Of a stretch of DNA of 64,000 bases, positions 61,098-64,000 are shown one piece after another (the first letter of the stretch is position 1; each line of letters opens with the position of its first letter). The position numbers and the translations under genes are program-made. The notes beneath the pieces were generated by a model, which saw only the letters and a list, made by a program, of their open reading frames with translations, made no database searches and was not told the DNA's origin. The DNA comes from Sediminibacterium sp. (GTDB lineage Bacteria > Bacteroidota > Bacteroidia > Chitinophagales > Chitinophagaceae), in contig JAOASM010000027.1 of the NCBI GenBank assembly GCA_030158665.1, positions 1-64,000 of the forward strand, read 5' to 3'.

Positions 61098-63635
61098 ATG
61101 AAATGGATTAAAATTGCCTTATTTAGCTTGAGCATTTTTGCGATGAGCATCCAATCGAATGCGCAAAACTTATTAAGCGGAAAAGATCTAAGTACAATTA
61201 AAGTAGATGCATTAACCGATGCTGAAATTGCACAAATACAAGCGCAGTTAAAGCAAGCTGGTGTAAGCATTGATATGGTAGAATCTCAAGCCATTGCAAA
61301 AGGCATGAGCCCTGCAGAGTTTGCTAAATTAAAAGCAAGACTAAGTGGTGCAAAATCAGGTACTAAATCAGGATCACCACTGACCAAGAAAACCGTTAGC
61401 AAAAAACCAACTTATGAGATTGACAGTACTCGAAAAACATTTGAGAATAAAATCAATCCGTTGATTTATGGATCTGAATTATTTGCTAACGAAAATGGTT
61501 TTGGTGAAAATCAAAATATCGCCACACCAATGAACTATGAAGTAGGCACCAACGATGTGTTGAAGTTGGTGGTGTATGGTGTGCAAGAATACAGTTCGGA
61601 TTTAGACGTGAGCAAAGAAGGAACGGTGTTGATAGAGAATGTAGGCCGTGTAAAAGTAGCAGGCTTGACCATCGAAGCAGCGACCACAAGAATCAGACAG
61701 CAGATGGCCAACACTGCTTATCCAAGCCTAAGAACGGGTGAATCTAAATTGGCCTTAACGGTTGGCGATACAAGAACCATTCAAGTGACCATTATCGGTG
61801 CACAAAGAAGTGGTAATTACAATGTGTCTTCTTTGTCTACTATTTTAAATGCGTTAACAGAAGCAGGTGGTCCGAATGAAATTGGTTCTTACAGAAATAT
61901 TGAATTGATTAGAAACAACAAGTTGTATAAGAAGATCGATTTATACGCTTTCATGCAAAACGGAGATCAATCACAGAATATGGGTTTAAAGGATCGTGAT
62001 GTGATTCGAGTACCAGCCTATAAAGGAAGAGTAGAAATTAAAGGACAGGTAAAGCGTCCAGGTATTTTTGAGATCAACGGCACGGCAGAAAACTTCAATC
62101 AGTTTTTACAATATGCAGGCGGCTTTGATGACACAGCGTATACTGCATGGGTGAAAGTGATTCAAAAGAACGATAAAGAAAAATCGGTAAAAGATTTATC
62201 TGCAAAAGAATTTGCTAGCTACCAACCACAGGGAGGAGACATTATCCAAGTGTCTAAAATTTTAGATCGTTTTCAGAACAGGGTTAAATTATCTGGTGCC
62301 GTATTCAGACCAGATGTGTATGAGTTAACAGAAGGCATGCGCATTAGCGACTTGATCCAAAAAGCAGATGGCTTAAAAGAAGATGCTTATTTGGGCCGTG
62401 CACAGCTGATCCGCTTAAAGCCTAATTTATTAAAAGAATTAGTGAGCATCAATTTAGGCAAGGCATTGCAAAAAGGATCAGAAGAAAATATTTATTTACA
62501 AAGAGAAGACGAATTGTATATTAACTCCATTGTTGATTTAAGAGATTCATTGACGGTAGATTTATTAGGAGAAGTAAGAAGCCAGGGTCGCTTTAACTAT
62601 GTAGATAGTATGACGGTGAAAGATTTAATTTTAATGGCAGGTGGATTCAAGTACGAAGCAAGCAAGCAAGTAGAAGTAGCAAGGTTGGTTAAGTTTGGTG
62701 ATAAAGTAACCGATAACCAAGTAGCGACCATTTTAAAAACAGAAGTGAATGGTGATTTAAGTTTTAATCCAGGTCAAGAGAATTTTGTATTGCAACCGAT
62801 GGACGTAGTAACCATTACTAAAAAAGTTGGTTATACCAATCCAGAAGTGGTCAGCATTACCGGACAAGTACAGAGTGTAGGTAAATATACTTTGAGTACA
62901 CGTGTGGAGCGTGTGAGTGATATTGTAAAACGTGCTGGCGGCTTAATTGGGCAAGCTTATGGAGAAGGTGCTTATATTAAAAGAAGCCGATACAATATAG
63001 ATACTTTAAGATCGGACGAATCAAAGACATCCGTTGAGCAAGCCTATATTAGAAAGTTTAAAGCACAGCAATTATCTGCTAAAGCTGAAATTAAAAATAG
63101 CTTAAACGAAGAGGATGTTTTGGTAGATGCACAAAAGCAAGGCAAGAAGAATTTAAAAGACACGCTTGATATTTTATACAAAGAATTAGAAAACGATTAT
63201 TATCAAATTGCCATTGACATTAATAAAATTATGGATAAGCCAGGTTCCGAACTAGACCTGGTGTTGAGAGACAAGGATGAGATTGTGATTCCAAAAACAG
63301 ATAATCGAGTAAAAATTAGTGGTGGTGTATTGCGACCTACCAATATTGTTTACCGTGATGGATTGACTATTGGAGAATGTATTAGTTCGGCGGGTGGTAT
63401 AAGTGAGTATGCGAGAAGAGGCAGGGCTTATGTAATTTATGCGAATGGTAAAAGCAAAAGAACCATGCATTTTGGCTTGTTTAGAATTAACCCAACCATC
63501 AAGCCAGGTGCCGAAGTGGTATTGCCAGAAACAGATGTGAAAAAAGACAAGCCATTAACTAGCATTATCCAATTCACTACCGTACTAGCACAAATAGGAT
63601 CGGTACTAGCCACATTAGCTATTTTAAATAGATAA
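61098..63635 (+). CDS. SLBB-domain polysaccharide export protein (Wza-like)
   Basis: YEVGTNDVLKLVVYGVQEYSSDLDVSKEGTVLIENVGRVKVAGLT; repeated SLBB segments such as VEIKGQVKRPGIFEI. Confidence 0.92.
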   Translation: MKWIKIALFSLSIFAMSIQSNAQNLLSGKDLSTIKVDALTDAEIAQIQAQLKQAGVSIDMVESQAIAKGMSPAEFAKLKARLSGAKSGTKSGSPLTKKTVSKKPTYEIDSTRKTFENKINPLIYGSELFANENGFGENQNIATPMNYEVGTNDVLKLVVYGVQEYSSDLDVSKEGTVLIENVGRVKVAGLTIEAATTRIRQQMANTAYPSLRTGESKLALTVGDTRTIQVTIIGAQRSGNYNVSSLSTILNALTEAGGPNEIGSYRNIELIRNNKLYKKIDLYAFMQNGDQSQNMGLKDRDVIRVPAYKGRVEIKGQVKRPGIFEINGTAENFNQFLQYAGGFDDTAYTAWVKVIQKNDKEKSVKDLSAKEFASYQPQGGDIIQVSKILDRFQNRVKLSGAVFRPDVYELTEGMRISDLIQKADGLKEDAYLGRAQLIRLKPNLLKELVSINLGKALQKGSEENIYLQREDELYINSIVDLRDSLTVDLLGEVRSQGRFNYVDSMTVKDLILMAGGFKYEASKQVEVARLVKFGDKVTDNQVATILKTEVNGDLSFNPGQENFVLQPMDVVTITKKVGYTNPEVVSITGQVQSVGKYTLSTRVERVSDIVKRAGGLIGQAYGEGAYIKRSRYNIDTLRSDESKTSVEQAYIRKFKAQQLSAKAEIKNSLNEEDVLVDAQKQGKKNLKDTLDILYKELENDYYQIAIDINKIMDKPGSELDLVLRDKDEIVIPKTDNRVKISGGVLRPTNIVYRDGLTIGECISSAGGISEYARRGRAYVIYANGKSKRTMHFGLFRINPTIKPGAEVVLPETDVKKDKPLTSIIQFTTVLAQIGSVLATLAILNR

Positions 63636-63636
63636 C

Positions 63637-64000
63637 ATGATTGAGCAACAACAGCAAATAGACAACGACGAGATTTCTTTAAAGGAATTGATTCAAAAAA
63701 TACAGGAGTGGATCCAGTATTTAAAAACGCAGTGGAAACTCATTTTGGGTATTGCAGCTTTAGGTGCCATCATTGGGTTTGTGTATGCTAGTTTTCAAAA
63801 ACCCAATTACCTAGCAACTACCACATTCGTATTGGAGGAAGATAAAGGTGGTGGAGGATTAGGCGGTGCAATGGGTTTGGCGAGTAGTTTTGGTTTTGAC
63901 TTAGGTGGCGGTGGCGGGGGCTTATTCACTAGCGCCAATATCATTGAATTAATGAAGAGCCGTTTGGTGGTAGAGAAAACTTTATTGAATCCGTTGCAAG
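63637..64000 (+). CDS. Wzz-like chain-length determinant, truncated by the window end
   Basis: Hand translation MIEQQQQIDNDEISLKELIQKIQEWIQYLKTQWKLILGIAALGAIIGFVYASFQKPNYLATTTFVLEEDKGGG. Confidence 0.8.
   Translation, partial: MIEQQQQIDNDEISLKELIQKIQEWIQYLKTQWKLILGIAALGAIIGFVYASFQKPNYLATTTFVLEEDKGGGGLGGAMGLASSFGFDLGGGGGGLFTSANIIELMKSRLVVEKTLLNPLQ

Overview
Chromosomal window from a low-GC Bacteroidota bacterium, probably Chitinophagaceae/Sphingobacteriia. Lineage is inferred from protein content, -7 boxes of the form TAnnTTTG and weak Shine-Dalgarno signals. Most of the window is core metabolism: gmk, murA, pheS, recO; a ribosomal/translation block (rplM-rpsI-rpsB-tsf-pyrH); a TetR-TolC-MFP-RND efflux operon; serC; an acyl-CoA synthetase; and a 16-kb same-strand block leuA-leuC-leuD-leuB-ilvD-ilvB-ilvN-ilvC-ilvA-thrA-thrB-thrC. 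The right edge enters an exopolysaccharide export locus (SLBB/Wza-like protein, then a truncated Wzz-like protein). Accessory parts are a HicAB module, a UPF0175/PIN pair, a lipoprotein plus two small membrane proteins, a TonB receptor split by a frameshift, and a possible IS3-type end at the left edge. No rRNA, tRNA or CRISPR array was recognised. I saw no clear-cut new multi-gene system. The most interesting signals are non-coding: an 85-bp nested inverted-repeat element before rplM, a 20-bp wobble-containing RNA hairpin between rpsB and tsf, a hairpin at the predicted 5' end of leuA mRNA, a three-arm switch-like terminator/promoter before the exopolysaccharide genes, and identical terminator repeats flanking a two-gene cassette. 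Family names are from reading the translations; no database search was run.
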